A DNA stretch of 64,000 bases from CAZFLM01 sp964519955 (GCA_964519955.1 CAZFLM010000028.1:11060-75059), one strand, 5' to 3'; numbered from the stretch's first letter, positions 22,389 to 32,188 are shown. Notes: generated by a model from the letters alone, not told the origin. Made by a program: numbers and translations.

Positions 22389-24851
22389 CTACTGCTTTGC
22401 GCCCACTCGCTTGTAGGTGATGAACGCAGTGCCGGGCTGCTCGTCGATGGCCACTTGCAGGCCCTTCTCCATCAGCTCAGCGCCCGAGACGGTCTTGGCG
22501 GGGCGCTTGCGGCCCAGCTCCTTCAGCTCGTACTTGGCGGCCGGGTCGAGCGCGCGCAGCTTCACGCGCAGGGCCTCGTAGGGGCTCTCCGGGCGGCGGA
22601 AGACCTGGATCACGCCGCGGGCCTCCTCGGGCTTGTCATACTGCCAGCCGATCCACGCGTCCTCCTGGAGACTGTAGCCGGTCAGCGGGTAGTAGTCGCC
22701 CATGAAGCACGGGCCGATCTCGCGCCACTCGGCGACCATGCGGCGGAGCAGGTTGTAGTCGAGGTCCTTGCGCCGCATGTCCCAGCACGAGTTGAAGCTG
22801 CTGACCAGGACGCTGCGGATCTCGTACTCGGTGGTGCGGGAGCCGCCTGTGCCCTGGAACGGGATCCAGAACGACATGCCATAGGTGTGGCACTGGTTGC
22901 CCAGCGGGTCGTGGATGAAGTCGCTGCGGAGGAGCGGGAGGGCGCGGCGCAGCGTCTCGATGTCGTTGCGGCGGCCGCCGCTGGCGCACGTGTCGATCGG
23001 CATGCCTGGGTGACGGCGGATCAGCTCGTCCCAGTAGGCCAGGTAACCCTCGACGTGGCGGATCTCGGTCATGCCCTGGCGATCCGGCGTGTCATTCCGG
23101 CGCCAGTAGTCCAGCGGTTCCATGTTGAAGTCCTGGCGATACCAGTCGATGCCCTCGCTCGTGATGAGGCCGTCGACGCGGTCCGTCAGCCACTTGCGCG
23201 CGTCGGGGTTGCCCAGGTTCAGCAGCGTGCCGCCGAGTATCCAGTTCTGGTGCTCGTCGTACAGCTCGGTCTTCGGCGTGACGCGCTCCGGCTCGAACCA
23301 GACGATCGTCTTGACGCCCTTGGCGCGCGAGTGGTCGGAGATGGGGCGCAGGCCGCCGGGGAAGCGCTGCTGGTCGACCTTCCACGTGCCGGTGTTCGGC
23401 CACGAGCCGTCGTTGATATACCAGCCGGCGTCCATCCACCAGTAATCGAGCCCCAGCTTCTCCTCGACGTAGCGGTCCACGAACATCTTCTGCGTATCGC
23501 TGTTCGCGTTGATCATCTCGCCGTACCAGTGCGAGCTGCACGCGAAGTGGATGGGGCCGGGCGTCTTGCCGTCGACCTTGATCGTGTTGTGCGCGACCAT
23601 CCAGCGGCGCCAGACGTTTTGCGCGTGGATGCGGTCGCCCGTCCAGAACTGCAGCACGATGCGCGGGCCGCGGACCTCTTCGCCGGCGTGCAGCACGAAG
23701 TGGGTCAGCTCCTGGCCGCCGCGCACGCGCAGTCCATCCGCCGCGTCGCGGTTGAAACGCGCTGCCCACTGCCCGGGCCAACCGATGACCGCGATGACGC
23801 CGCGCTGGGCCCACTCGACGTTGAAGTAGGGCATGTCGCTGTTCGTGGAGCGGCCGCCGCTCGTGGTGATGACCTTCTCCGCGCCGGGACCTAGCTCCGT
23901 CTTCAGCGGCTGATAGTCATTCGCCTGGCAGGGGCTGCCGACCGCGTGGTGCAGGATGTGCTTGCCAGCGGCACCGGGGTGGAATGCCGTGTCGAGCGCT
24001 TGCAGGTCCGAGATGATCGGCGTGTCGGTGCTTCCTGTGTTCTTGAGGTAGATGGTCCACTCGACGGTTGGGAAGTCGGGGTACTGGACGCCCTCCGCGC
24101 GCACGACGAGGCCGGTCGCCGGGTCGGTGCAGACGATGCGCAGCTCCGTGCCGCCATCCGCGAGGGGCTTGGCGGCCCGCTCCACCTTCCACGATGCGAC
24201 GATGTCCGCGAGGGGCTTGCCGCCGTAGTGGAACGAGAAGGGCAGGTCCGTGCCGTAGGGCTTCGGCGCGCCGTCGGTGAGGGCCATGTCGCCGAGCCAG
24301 ACAGTCTTGCCGTCCTCCAGCTCGACCTTGGCGTTCGCCCAGTCCGCCTGGTCGCACGAGATGCCGTCGCCCGCGTCGCCGACCTCCAGCACGAACTCGG
24401 TCGCGCCTGCGAGGTCCACTTTGACGGGGACAGGCGTTGTGCCCTCGCGCATCACGCCGGACCTAAACGCCTGCTTGTCGCCGACGGTGACGGAGAAGAC
24501 GACGCTGCCGCGCCCGCCGCTGGTGTTGTCGTTCGAGTCGACGCCGACGAGCGCCTGGAACGTGCGCCCGGGGCCCGGCAGGCGGACGACGACCTTGCTG
24601 ACGGCGTGGCAATAGAGCCCCCGTCTGTACTCACGGCCCGACATGCGCATCGGGCCGTGGTTGCGCTCGTTGCGCTGCACGGGGTCGTTGTTCGCGAGCA
24701 CGGTGAGGCCGGGCGTCGGCTCCATCGGCCGGACGACGCCCTCGAACTTGGCGGCGGTCCAGCGGTGTGCCTCGGCCATCTCGTCGGGTGTGACGAGCGG
24801 GCATACGGCGAGTTGAGCAGTCATGGCAAGGAGTGCTGCCTCCATGAGCAT
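22389..24851 (-). CDS. GH36-type alpha-galactosidase with N-terminal NPCBM domain
   Basis: An 820-residue clan GH-D glycosidase. Residues about 45-180 are an NPCBM carbohydrate-binding domain (GLYCHAVSKVVVRLPG, ALVGVDSNDN, FVLEVGDAGDGI). The catalytic barrel shows YWWMDAGWY, WFEPERV, the nucleophile in WYRQDFN (D574) and the acid/base in LLRSDF (D644), the standard order for GH36. GGAGGT directly abuts an ATG at 24860 but is 9 nt from the ATG at 24851, so the latter is chosen. The N-terminus is hydrophobic but a weak signal peptide, so export is probable, not certain. It probably removes terminal alpha-galactose; GH36 members with other specificities exist. It is transcribed toward GH127 but separated by a gap of unknown length. 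Confidence 0.9.
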   Translation of the reverse strand: MLMEAALLAMTAQLAVCPLVTPDEMAEAHRWTAAKFEGVVRPMEPTPGLTVLANNDPVQRNERNHGPMRMSGREYRRGLYCHAVSKVVVRLPGPGRTFQALVGVDSNDNTSGGRGSVVFSVTVGDKQAFRSGVMREGTTPVPVKVDLAGATEFVLEVGDAGDGISCDQADWANAKVELEDGKTVWLGDMALTDGAPKPYGTDLPFSFHYGGKPLADIVASWKVERAAKPLADGGTELRIVCTDPATGLVVRAEGVQYPDFPTVEWTIYLKNTGSTDTPIISDLQALDTAFHPGAAGKHILHHAVGSPCQANDYQPLKTELGPGAEKVITTSGGRSTNSDMPYFNVEWAQRGVIAVIGWPGQWAARFNRDAADGLRVRGGQELTHFVLHAGEEVRGPRIVLQFWTGDRIHAQNVWRRWMVAHNTIKVDGKTPGPIHFACSSHWYGEMINANSDTQKMFVDRYVEEKLGLDYWWMDAGWYINDGSWPNTGTWKVDQQRFPGGLRPISDHSRAKGVKTIVWFEPERVTPKTELYDEHQNWILGGTLLNLGNPDARKWLTDRVDGLITSEGIDWYRQDFNMEPLDYWRRNDTPDRQGMTEIRHVEGYLAYWDELIRRHPGMPIDTCASGGRRNDIETLRRALPLLRSDFIHDPLGNQCHTYGMSFWIPFQGTGGSRTTEYEIRSVLVSSFNSCWDMRRKDLDYNLLRRMVAEWREIGPCFMGDYYPLTGYSLQEDAWIGWQYDKPEEARGVIQVFRRPESPYEALRVKLRALDPAAKYELKELGRKRPAKTVSGAELMEKGLQVAIDEQPGTAFITYKRVGAKQ

Positions 24852-24918
24852 TGCGGTCATACCTCCCAGGGTATCGGTCGGTGGGTAGGTTCGAGGCGGA
24901 GGGGGCTGGGTCCTGTTT

Positions 24919-25204
24919 AGTAGCGAGTAGCGAGGAGGGAGTAGCGAGTAGAACGGCGGGGTGGTGCGCTGAGTTGGGGTCGTGGATCGAGCACATGGTC
25001 GGGATGACACAGAGCCGCGCGCGCAAGCAAGCGGAGGCCCCTCCCGACGCGGCACATCCTGGCGACGGCCGGCGCCTACTCCAGCTCTTCCGCTTGCTCG
25101 CGCGCGCGGCTCTGATCAACCACAGCGTCGTGCACCCCCACCAACCTACCGGCCCGCACCAACCCGCCCTTCTACTCGCTACTCCCTCCTCGCTACTCGC
25201 TACT
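24919..25204. repeat. Nested palindromic element with perfect 35-bp arms (families F and I)
   Basis: Arms 24919-24953 and 25170-25204 are exact complements over 35 bp (AGTAGCGAGTAGCGAGGAGG and following). Inside lie a second imperfect pair, GAGCCGCGCGCGCAAGCAAG (25011-25035) and its complement (25089-25111); one half of that pair also recurs near 38807. The element fills most of the divergent space between the GH36 and nuclease genes. No gene is supported here. Confidence 0.85.
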
Positions 25205-25219
25205 GATTCGAGTAGACAC

Positions 25220-25248
25220 TTGACACCTATCCCCGCCTCTGCTACTAT
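25220..25248 (+). promoter_or_regulatory. Strong sigma-70-type promoter of the RecB/DnaQ-like nuclease
   Basis: Perfect TTGACA (25220-25225), 17-bp spacer, TACTAT (25243-25248, 5/6). It predicts transcription from about 25255 and a short leader ending in AGGAGG 7 nt before the ATG. Confidence 0.8.
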
Positions 25249-25277
25249 GGTGGCAACAATGCTCAGGAGGACCAGTC

Positions 25278-27098
25278 ATGCCCATCGATGCGCTGACGAG
25301 GAGTGACGCGGGCGAGGTGCGGGTGCCGGCTGCGGATGCGGAGTGGAGGGAGTGGGTGTCGGCGGGGCGGACGCGGTGCTGGTGCCTGCGGGACCCGATC
25401 CTCGACTGGCTGGAGGCGCACGGCGAGGCGAAGGGCTTCGTGCGCGACGACCGCGTGCCGGGGTACGACCGCGACACCGACATCGGCCCGTTCCTGATGG
25501 AGAAGGGGCAGGCGTTCGAGGCGGCCGTCGTAACGCACCTCGGCGGGCGGGCGGACGTGGTGCGCATCGCCGACGGCCCGGGCGACATCCGCTCGCTGGA
25601 GGCGGCCGAGCGAACGTTCGAGGCTATGCGCTCCGGCGCGCCGGTCATCCACCAGGGCGTGCTGCGCGACGCCGAGAACCGGGTGTTCGGTGCGCCGGAC
25701 CTGCTCGTGCGCTCAGACGTGCTGAAGTCGCTGTTTCCGCACGCGCTGGCGGACGACGAGGCGCGGGAGGCGGCGCCGGACCTTGCCGGGGCGCGGTGGC
25801 ACTACCGCGTGGTCGACATCAAGTTCACCACCCTCCACCTCCTGGCGAAGGGCGATCTGTCCACGGGTGGCTCCATGCCGGCGTACTGCGTCCAGGTGGC
25901 GCTCTACAACCGGGCGCTCGGCCGGCTGCAGGGGACGATGGCGCCGGTCGCCTACCTGCTGGGGCGCGGCTGGGAGCAGACGAAGGGCGGCGAGAAGCTG
26001 CGCGTCGATAACTGCATGGACCGGCTCGGCGAGGTGTGGGCGGCAGTCCACTTCGGTCAGGCGGACGAGGCGTGCGAGTGGATACGCCGCGTTCGGCGTG
26101 AGGGCGCGGGTTGGCAGGTGACGCCCGATCCGAGTGTCGGCGAGCTGCGGCCGAACATGAGCAACATCGAGGACGGCCCCTGGCACAAGGCCAAGCGGCA
26201 GATCGCGACCGAGCAGGGCGAGCTGACGCAGGTGTGGCAGGTGGGCTGCGCCAAGCGCGACGCCGCCAACGCGGCCGGCATCCTGCGCTGGACCGACCCG
26301 CGCGCGACCCCCGGAGCGCTGGGCGTGAAGGGGCCGAAGACAAGCCCGACGCTCGCCGCGGTGCTGGAGGTCAACCGCTCAGCGGACGGGCCGCCCGTTC
26401 GCCCGGCCCGCATCGAAGCCGAGCGCGACGCGTGGCATCCCGTGCCCAGGCTGGAGTTCTGCGTCGACTTCGAGACCGTGAGCGACCTGGACGACAACTT
26501 CTCGCGCATCCCCGACCGCGGCGGCCAGCCGCTGATCTTCATGATCGGCTGTGGGCACATCGAGGACGGCGAATGGCGGTTCGAGTGCTTCGTGACGCAG
26601 GACCTCGGCGAGGAGCAAGAGGGGCTGATCATCGGCCAGTGGCTGGACCACATGGAAGCGGTGCGGCAGCGCCTGGCGCCGGACGACCCCGCGCCGCGGG
26701 TGTTCCACTGGTCGCAGGCCGAGGTCTCGTTCCTGAGCACCGCGTTCAACTCGGCGAAGGCGCGGCATCCGGGCAGCACGTGGGTCGAGCCGAACTGGTA
26801 CGACTTTCTCCAGCGCGTGGTGAAGGCGGAGCCGGTGGTGGTGCGCGGGGCGCTGGGTTTCGGGCTGAAGGCGGTGGCGAAGGCTCTGCACGCCCACGGG
26901 CTCATCGAGACGAGCTGGGAGGACGGCCCCGCCGACGGCCTCGGCGCGATGGTGGGCGCGTGGCGCTGCGCCGCGTGGGGCCGCCGGGATGCGAAGAAGC
27001 TGATGGATTACGGCCTGATGCAGGGCATCGCCAAATACAACGAGGTGGACTGCCGGGCGATGCAGGAGGTGGTCGCGTACCTGCGGGCGGCGCACTGA
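25278..27098 (+). CDS. TM0106-type nuclease: RecB-like domain plus RNase H-like exonuclease domain
   Basis: A 606-residue protein with two nuclease folds. Residues 30-270 carry a PD-(D/E)XK core: E81, D141 in FGAPDLLV, D180/K182 in YRVVDIKF and Q206. Residues 390-605 resemble the RNase_H_2/YprB DnaQ-like family, with CVDFET (D397, E399), FHWSQAE (about 477-482) and YNEVDC (D591). It therefore probably degrades or trims DNA or structured nucleic acid, in repair or defence; no partner gene is nearby. AGGAGG precedes the ATG by 7 nt. The protein is the expected length for the family and both active sites look intact. Confidence 0.85.
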   Translation: MPIDALTRSDAGEVRVPAADAEWREWVSAGRTRCWCLRDPILDWLEAHGEAKGFVRDDRVPGYDRDTDIGPFLMEKGQAFEAAVVTHLGGRADVVRIADGPGDIRSLEAAERTFEAMRSGAPVIHQGVLRDAENRVFGAPDLLVRSDVLKSLFPHALADDEAREAAPDLAGARWHYRVVDIKFTTLHLLAKGDLSTGGSMPAYCVQVALYNRALGRLQGTMAPVAYLLGRGWEQTKGGEKLRVDNCMDRLGEVWAAVHFGQADEACEWIRRVRREGAGWQVTPDPSVGELRPNMSNIEDGPWHKAKRQIATEQGELTQVWQVGCAKRDAANAAGILRWTDPRATPGALGVKGPKTSPTLAAVLEVNRSADGPPVRPARIEAERDAWHPVPRLEFCVDFETVSDLDDNFSRIPDRGGQPLIFMIGCGHIEDGEWRFECFVTQDLGEEQEGLIIGQWLDHMEAVRQRLAPDDPAPRVFHWSQAEVSFLSTAFNSAKARHPGSTWVEPNWYDFLQRVVKAEPVVVRGALGFGLKAVAKALHAHGLIETSWEDGPADGLGAMVGAWRCAAWGRRDAKKLMDYGLMQGIAKYNEVDCRAMQEVVAYLRAAH

Positions 27099-27104
27099 AG
27101 GGCG

Positions 27105-27360
27105 TCTCTGTCCACCGATGGACACCGATGAACGGCGATAGCCTGGTGCCAAGGACCCGGCGGCGCAGGGACCTGTGGGGCGCGCCCTCCGCGGCGCGCC
27201 GGGAACGTAGGAGCCGGTACAGCCCTACGGCAACGGTAAGGACCCGGCGGGGCGCGGAGGCCCCACCCTACGGGGTGGTCGCAGACCTGTGGGGCGCGCC
27301 CTCCGCGGCGCGCCGGGAACGTAGGAGTACGCACAATGCCACGGTAACGGCGCGCCGGCG
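27105..27360. repeat. Family H and family C repeats between converging genes
   Basis: CCACCGATGGACACCGATGA (27112) is a family H copy. It is followed by two family C units, each with GGGGCGCGCCCTCCGCGGCG and CGCGCCGGGAACGTAGGAG (about 27177 and 27291). The region separates converging genes and contains no open frame I trust. Confidence 0.75.
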
Positions 27361-27365
27361 CACCC

Positions 27366-29183
27366 CTACTTCGGCGCGTCCGGAGTGCCGTACTTCGCCT
27401 CCAAGGCCGCGATCCAGGCTTCGGCGTTGGGCGGGCCCTCCGAGATCGTGGTGATCCCGTTGGCCTTGGCTACCCGCTTGAAGTTGGCCGTCGTTGCGCG
27501 GGCCTCCGCGGGTGACACGCCGTAGACGTCCGGCCATCCCAGTTGCACGAACCAGAGCGGGAGCAGCATCTTCTCGACGCGGTTGCGGATGACGGGGTCG
27601 GTCGTCCTCGCAAGGCCCCGGTTCAGCACGGCGAGGCCCTCCTTGACGAACGCGGGCGTCGCCACGTCGGGTGGGTTCCAGCCGTTCATCGGCTTGTGCG
27701 GGGCGCCGGCGGCCAGTCTGTCCATCAGCGCCAGGAACTCCAGTGCATCGTCCGCCGCGGCGCCGTAGTAGCCCCGGCAGAACTCGGTGCGGAGCGCCAT
27801 CGCGTCCTGCGACGGGTCCCACATGAGCTGCGAGTTCACGTAGTGGCGCAGGTCCGATAGCTCGCCGCCGACGCTCTGGATGTCGCTCTGCACCATCAGC
27901 CCGTTGATGCCGTGCGAGGCGTAGTACTTGATGTCGCTCACCATGCTCCGCAGGTTCGGGTTCGGCGCCAGGTAGTGCCAGAAGTTCGTGCCGTAGTGCC
28001 ACACGAACACGTTCTTGGCGACCGCGTGCCAGCCGTCGATGGCCTTGCGGTAGTTGGCGCCCAGCGGGTCGCACTCGATGCCGTGGAAGTAGCAGGCGAA
28101 GTGGCACAGGCGGATGACCACGTTCGGGAGCGGCTTCGTGTGCTTCGGCGGGGTGATGGAGTAGTCGTAGGCGAGGGTGTCGACGAACACGCTCGGCTTC
28201 TTCTTCGCCACCTCCGCGGCGATGGCATTCACGAACCGCAGGATCGGGCCGTGCTGTGCCTCCTCCTCCTTCACGATGGCGGTGCACTTGTCGCACTCGC
28301 ACGCGCCGCTGTCGCCGGGCCAGGCGTCGTTCTGCGACACGTCCACGCACATCAGGTTCGGTTGCTCGTCGAGCCACTTCAGCACCTGCTCCGTGCAGAG
28401 GCGCAGCACGTCCGGATTGGTCCAGCAGAGCTGCCCGCTGATGACGGCGGCGCGGCGCTGGCCCTTCACGAGGCCGAAGTACTCCGGGTGCGTCTTGGCG
28501 TACTTGTCGGGCGGGATGAGCGCGCAGGCTGAGTGCACAAACGGGTAGATGAGGATGCCCTTGGCCACCTCGCCGCCGCGCCAGGGCACGCCCACGTGCG
28601 GCATGTTGGACCCGTTGAGCCGCAGCCGGGCCGCGTAGCCCCAGTCGGCCAGCTCGTTGCACAGCAGCTCGCGGTAGATGAAGGGTGGCGCGTAGCTGAA
28701 GTTGATGGTGGGCAGCGTGACGGCCTCGCGCTTGGGGGCGACGGTGCAGTCGCGCGCGAGGAAGCGGCATCCGAGGTAGCGCTCCAGCAGCACGTAGACG
28801 CTGTAGATCTGCCCGCGCTCGCCGCCGCCCAGCAGGACCAGGTCCTTCCCCGCGGTCTTGATGAGCACGCCGTCCTCGCCGAGCCTCCTCGCCGCCTCGA
28901 CGAGCCCTGCCCGTTCCGCGCGGTTGCTCGGGCCGAGGAGGATGGCCGCGCCCCGGCCTGCCTGGCTCTCCTCGACCACCGGCACGTCGGCGCCCGATAT
29001 CTCCAGCAGGTACTTGTGCAGCTCGGATGCGGCGTACGAGACCGCGGGGCCCGGCTTGTCCGGCACGACGATCCGGCAGCGCGCCTTGCCCTTGGCCGCG
29101 AGCGTCATGGTGGCCTCCGAGGCGGCGGCCGGCGTCGTCAGCAGCAGCGCGACCGCTAGCGCCGCGCACGTCGTGGTGAGCAT
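27366..29183 (-). CDS. DUF4838-containing secreted protein
   Basis: A 605-residue exported protein. Signal peptide MLTTTCAALAVALLL then TPAAAS. Residues 25-135 resemble the N-terminal alpha-glucuronidase/hexosaminidase-type domain (SYAASELHKYLLEISG, GGGERGQIYSVYVLLERYLG), and the rest matches the DUF4838 type, with CECDKC (about residue 302) and HFACYFH. Proteins of this family sit in polysaccharide-degradation loci; a hydrolase role is likely but unproved. ATG 29183 begins 2 nt after the stop of the upstream GH39-like gene, with GGAGGAG inside that gene's end, so the two are co-transcribed and translationally coupled. Confidence 0.82.
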   Translation of the reverse strand: MLTTTCAALAVALLLTTPAAASEATMTLAAKGKARCRIVVPDKPGPAVSYAASELHKYLLEISGADVPVVEESQAGRGAAILLGPSNRAERAGLVEAARRLGEDGVLIKTAGKDLVLLGGGERGQIYSVYVLLERYLGCRFLARDCTVAPKREAVTLPTINFSYAPPFIYRELLCNELADWGYAARLRLNGSNMPHVGVPWRGGEVAKGILIYPFVHSACALIPPDKYAKTHPEYFGLVKGQRRAAVISGQLCWTNPDVLRLCTEQVLKWLDEQPNLMCVDVSQNDAWPGDSGACECDKCTAIVKEEEAQHGPILRFVNAIAAEVAKKKPSVFVDTLAYDYSITPPKHTKPLPNVVIRLCHFACYFHGIECDPLGANYRKAIDGWHAVAKNVFVWHYGTNFWHYLAPNPNLRSMVSDIKYYASHGINGLMVQSDIQSVGGELSDLRHYVNSQLMWDPSQDAMALRTEFCRGYYGAAADDALEFLALMDRLAAGAPHKPMNGWNPPDVATPAFVKEGLAVLNRGLARTTDPVIRNRVEKMLLPLWFVQLGWPDVYGVSPAEARATTANFKRVAKANGITTISEGPPNAEAWIAALEAKYGTPDAPK

Positions 29184-29185
29184 CG

Positions 29186-32100
29186 TCACTCCTCCAGTCG
29201 CAGCTTCTTGAACACGGATGGGCGCTTGCCCTCGCCGATGCCGGGCGTGATGCCCATCCAGTAGGCGCGGCCCTGGCCGTCGTTGTCGTTGACGATCACG
29301 TTGAAGCCGAGGACCATGCCGGGCCGGGGCTTCACGCCGAGCAGCGACCAGGGCATGTCGAGGCGATAGGTGGTGTCGTGGCCCTCTCGGCCGCCGCCGG
29401 CGCGGAGGTCGAGGCGGCGGATGGTCGGAACCGACTGCAGCACCGCCGCGCCGTTCTTGCCGACTGCCATGCCCAGCTCGAGGTCGTCGGGGTCGTAGCC
29501 CGAGGCGCGGCCGGCGTCGTTGCGCGGGTCGATACCGATCTGCAGCGAGTCGCCGCCCCAGTAGCCCTCGGGCTCGTCCGTGGTCACCACGTGCACGTCG
29601 TCGCGCACCACGGCGAGGAGATGCAGCGCCGTGTTGTCCCATGCGACCCACATGCGCGCGCTCAGGTCCTCCGGGCCGTCCCACCCAATGCCAGGGTCGG
29701 CGGGGAGCACCTGCTGCCGGCGGTCCAGCACGATCGGCTGGCCCTTGCGCAGCCAGTCGCCGAACGCGCCATCAGCCGGCGGGATGACGCGCGGGCATGG
29801 CGTGAAGTCGGTGCGGGCCACCGCGCTGCCGGTGAATCCGTCGGCTGCGACCGCCACGCGGATGCCGCTCGGGTCGGCGGCGATGGGGCGCGCAAGGTGG
29901 AGCGGGATCACCGTCGCTGCGAGTGGCGCGGCCGTTCCGTGCGCGGTGGCCCCGGATGCGCTGGCCGACACCGGGATGGCCTTGTCGGTCAGGTTGCGGA
30001 CCCGTGCGGCGAGCGTCGTGCCGTCGACCACGTAGGCCGACTCGAGCGCGAGGGGGCTCGCCACCTGCACCCGCGCGGCGGCGATGGCTGCCTCGGCCCT
30101 CGCGGCGGCCGCGAGCGGGACCTGCAGGTAGATGGGGGAGCGGTCCACCGTGATGCGCCAGGCAGGCGTCTTGGGGGCAGGGACGGCCGCGCCGGCGACG
30201 TCGAGGAGCCGGGCTCCGGCCGGCATACGCTTCAGCGTGACGACCGCGTCGCCCTTCTCGGACCAGAGCACCGTCGTGGCAAACCCCGTGTCCTTCGAGC
30301 GGAACGAGTGGGCCTGGACGACGCCCGCGAGGGTGATGGAGCGCCTCGGCGTGGCATGGTGCAGCGTGTCGGCCATCACCGAGTAGGCAAGCGCCGCGGG
30401 CATCGGGATGCCGCCGCGGAAGAGGCCGTACTCGTTGCCACCCTCGTTGCAGCCCTCCTCCAGGAACCAGTAGTAGCGCTCGACGCCGGGCACCGAGTGG
30501 GCCGTGACCATGCTCTGCACCAGGCAGCGGGCGAAGTCGCGGGAGTAGTCGCTCAGTGGGTCGGTGGTCACGTCGAGGCCCCAGCCCTTCTCGCCGATCC
30601 AGAACCGCTGCTTGCCGCCGGCCTTGCGGATCATCTCCAGCGTGTCGAGGCACTTGCGGCGCTCCTCGTTGCGGCCCGGCCACATAGGCTCCTGGTTCGG
30701 CCCGAAGTAGCGCACGCCCGCGTACGGATGGCCGGTGTAGATGTCGATGATGTCGGCCGCCTTCGCCATCATGGCGCGGGAGAATGGGAGGCCTTGGTCG
30801 TAATCGCCGCCGCTCACGTCGATGCCGGCCACGTGCGACTTCGGTGCCCCACGCCGGACCGCCGCCGACCCGGCCCGCAGCACCTGCAGGTAGCGCTCGA
30901 TGCCGGCGTCGAACTTGAGGCCGTCCTGCCACATGCACGTCAGATCCGGCTCGTTCTGGATCTCGAACGTGTCGACATCAGCCGCGAGCTCGCGGGCGCG
31001 GTGCTCGACGTAGGCCGCCCACCACCCGATGCGCTCCTCGCAGCCGGGCCCCACCCAGAAGTCCTTGCCTGCCGATGCCTCCGCCGCCCAGCCCGGCGGG
31101 TAGGCCGTCATCGTGTACATGATGCGCTGGTGGTTGGCGCGGATGCCCTTCACCGAGACCGGCACGTAGGTGCCACGCTGCAGTTCGCCCCAGCGCCAGT
31201 CCATGCCCGCGCGCACCCACTTAACGCCGAGCCGCTCCGTGCGCGCGCCGTCGGTGTTCTGCTGGATCGCGAAGAAGCTGCTCGGGTCGTCGAGGCCGAA
31301 GTTGCGCGGACGCCTCACGACGACCACCGCCCCTGACCCGCGCGTCTGGCGGCCATCCGGCGCGGTGGCGTAGGCGTCGACGCGGTAGTACTCCGGCCGG
31401 TCGCCGGGCAGGCGGATGGGGATCCGGGCGGACGCATGGGCGGCGAGGCGCACCGGCGCGTTCGGCACCGCGATGGTGCGCCCATGCCAGTCGGTCACGC
31501 GCACCCGCAGCCCCAGCCGCGCCTCCTCGCCGAGGTGGTTCGTCACGAGGCAGAACGCCCGCAAGGGCTTGCCCGCCGCGAAGAGCACGTTGCTGGGCCC
31601 GTCAGCGATGACGCGCACCCCGTAGTAGCTGTTCGCGTCCTCGGTCTCGATGGTGAGGTCCTTGATGAAGAGGTCGCCAGTCTTCGTCGGGCCTTTGCTC
31701 ACGCCGATGAGGATGGTGTCGAGCGGAAAGTGGAACTTGCCATCGTTGCGGCCGCTCCAATGCCCGCCGAAGACCTCCGGCGTGAGTCTCAGCGTCACGC
31801 GCTGCCAGCCGGCCCCCTGGATCGGGAAGTTGGTGGCGTGCTCCTGGCCGCTGGCGTCGCGCAGGCGGACGAACCCGCCGTTCTGCCCAACCTGCCGCAC
31901 CTCGAAGGAGACCTCGGTGGCCTGTCCAACGGCGATGGACCGCATGGCCGCGACGTAGTTGCCGCCGCCGCTGAAGTCGTAGTGGAGCGCCAGGCAGCGC
32001 CCGGCTGTGGGATCGGCCGCGCCGCGTGTGTCACCGTGGGCGCCCGGGAACTCCCAGCCCAGGTTGGCGCTCCAGATGGAGGCGTCGGCGCAGTCGTCGA

Positions 32101-32188
32101 TGCGCACCTGGCGCGGGGCGGCGTGGGCTGGCACGGGCACGAATGCGAGCAAGGCCAACATCGTCAAGAGCAGCGAGCGGGAACCCAT
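29186..32188 (-). CDS. GH39-like clan A glycosidase with C-terminal CBM9 domain
   Basis: A 1000-residue exported protein. Signal peptide MGSRSLLLTMLALLAFVPVP then AHA. Residues 20-185 form a jelly-roll binding module. Residues 290-660 are a (beta/alpha)8 barrel with FEIQNEPDL (acid/base E413) and FWIGEKGWG (nucleophile E533), the clan GH-A signature and closest in feel to GH39. Residues about 800-1000 resemble a CBM9-type domain (DGAFGDW, ARMWVAWDNTALHLLAVV, GDSLQIGIDP, AYWMGITP). The start at 32188 has GGAGGT about 9 nt upstream. It lies directly before the DUF4838 gene in an apparent operon. The family number is tentative. Confidence 0.82.
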   Translation of the reverse strand: MGSRSLLLTMLALLAFVPVPAHAAPRQVRIDDCADASIWSANLGWEFPGAHGDTRGAADPTAGRCLALHYDFSGGGNYVAAMRSIAVGQATEVSFEVRQVGQNGGFVRLRDASGQEHATNFPIQGAGWQRVTLRLTPEVFGGHWSGRNDGKFHFPLDTILIGVSKGPTKTGDLFIKDLTIETEDANSYYGVRVIADGPSNVLFAAGKPLRAFCLVTNHLGEEARLGLRVRVTDWHGRTIAVPNAPVRLAAHASARIPIRLPGDRPEYYRVDAYATAPDGRQTRGSGAVVVVRRPRNFGLDDPSSFFAIQQNTDGARTERLGVKWVRAGMDWRWGELQRGTYVPVSVKGIRANHQRIMYTMTAYPPGWAAEASAGKDFWVGPGCEERIGWWAAYVEHRARELAADVDTFEIQNEPDLTCMWQDGLKFDAGIERYLQVLRAGSAAVRRGAPKSHVAGIDVSGGDYDQGLPFSRAMMAKAADIIDIYTGHPYAGVRYFGPNQEPMWPGRNEERRKCLDTLEMIRKAGGKQRFWIGEKGWGLDVTTDPLSDYSRDFARCLVQSMVTAHSVPGVERYYWFLEEGCNEGGNEYGLFRGGIPMPAALAYSVMADTLHHATPRRSITLAGVVQAHSFRSKDTGFATTVLWSEKGDAVVTLKRMPAGARLLDVAGAAVPAPKTPAWRITVDRSPIYLQVPLAAAARAEAAIAAARVQVASPLALESAYVVDGTTLAARVRNLTDKAIPVSASASGATAHGTAAPLAATVIPLHLARPIAADPSGIRVAVAADGFTGSAVARTDFTPCPRVIPPADGAFGDWLRKGQPIVLDRRQQVLPADPGIGWDGPEDLSARMWVAWDNTALHLLAVVRDDVHVVTTDEPEGYWGGDSLQIGIDPRNDAGRASGYDPDDLELGMAVGKNGAAVLQSVPTIRRLDLRAGGGREGHDTTYRLDMPWSLLGVKPRPGMVLGFNVIVNDNDGQGRAYWMGITPGIGEGKRPSVFKKLRLEE

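Noticed and set aside
19206..23894. A plus-strand open frame of over 1500 codons
   Set aside because: It runs antisense to the GH127 and GH36 genes and through the N gap. High third-position GC keeps the opposite strand open; the translation is Arg/Gly/Val/His-rich without any domain.
25010..25115. A frame translating to PPLACARGSV as a gene start
   Set aside because: It is read from the family I palindrome; similar peptides arise wherever the repeat lies in an open frame. The GH36 start with a ribosome site lies downstream of it.
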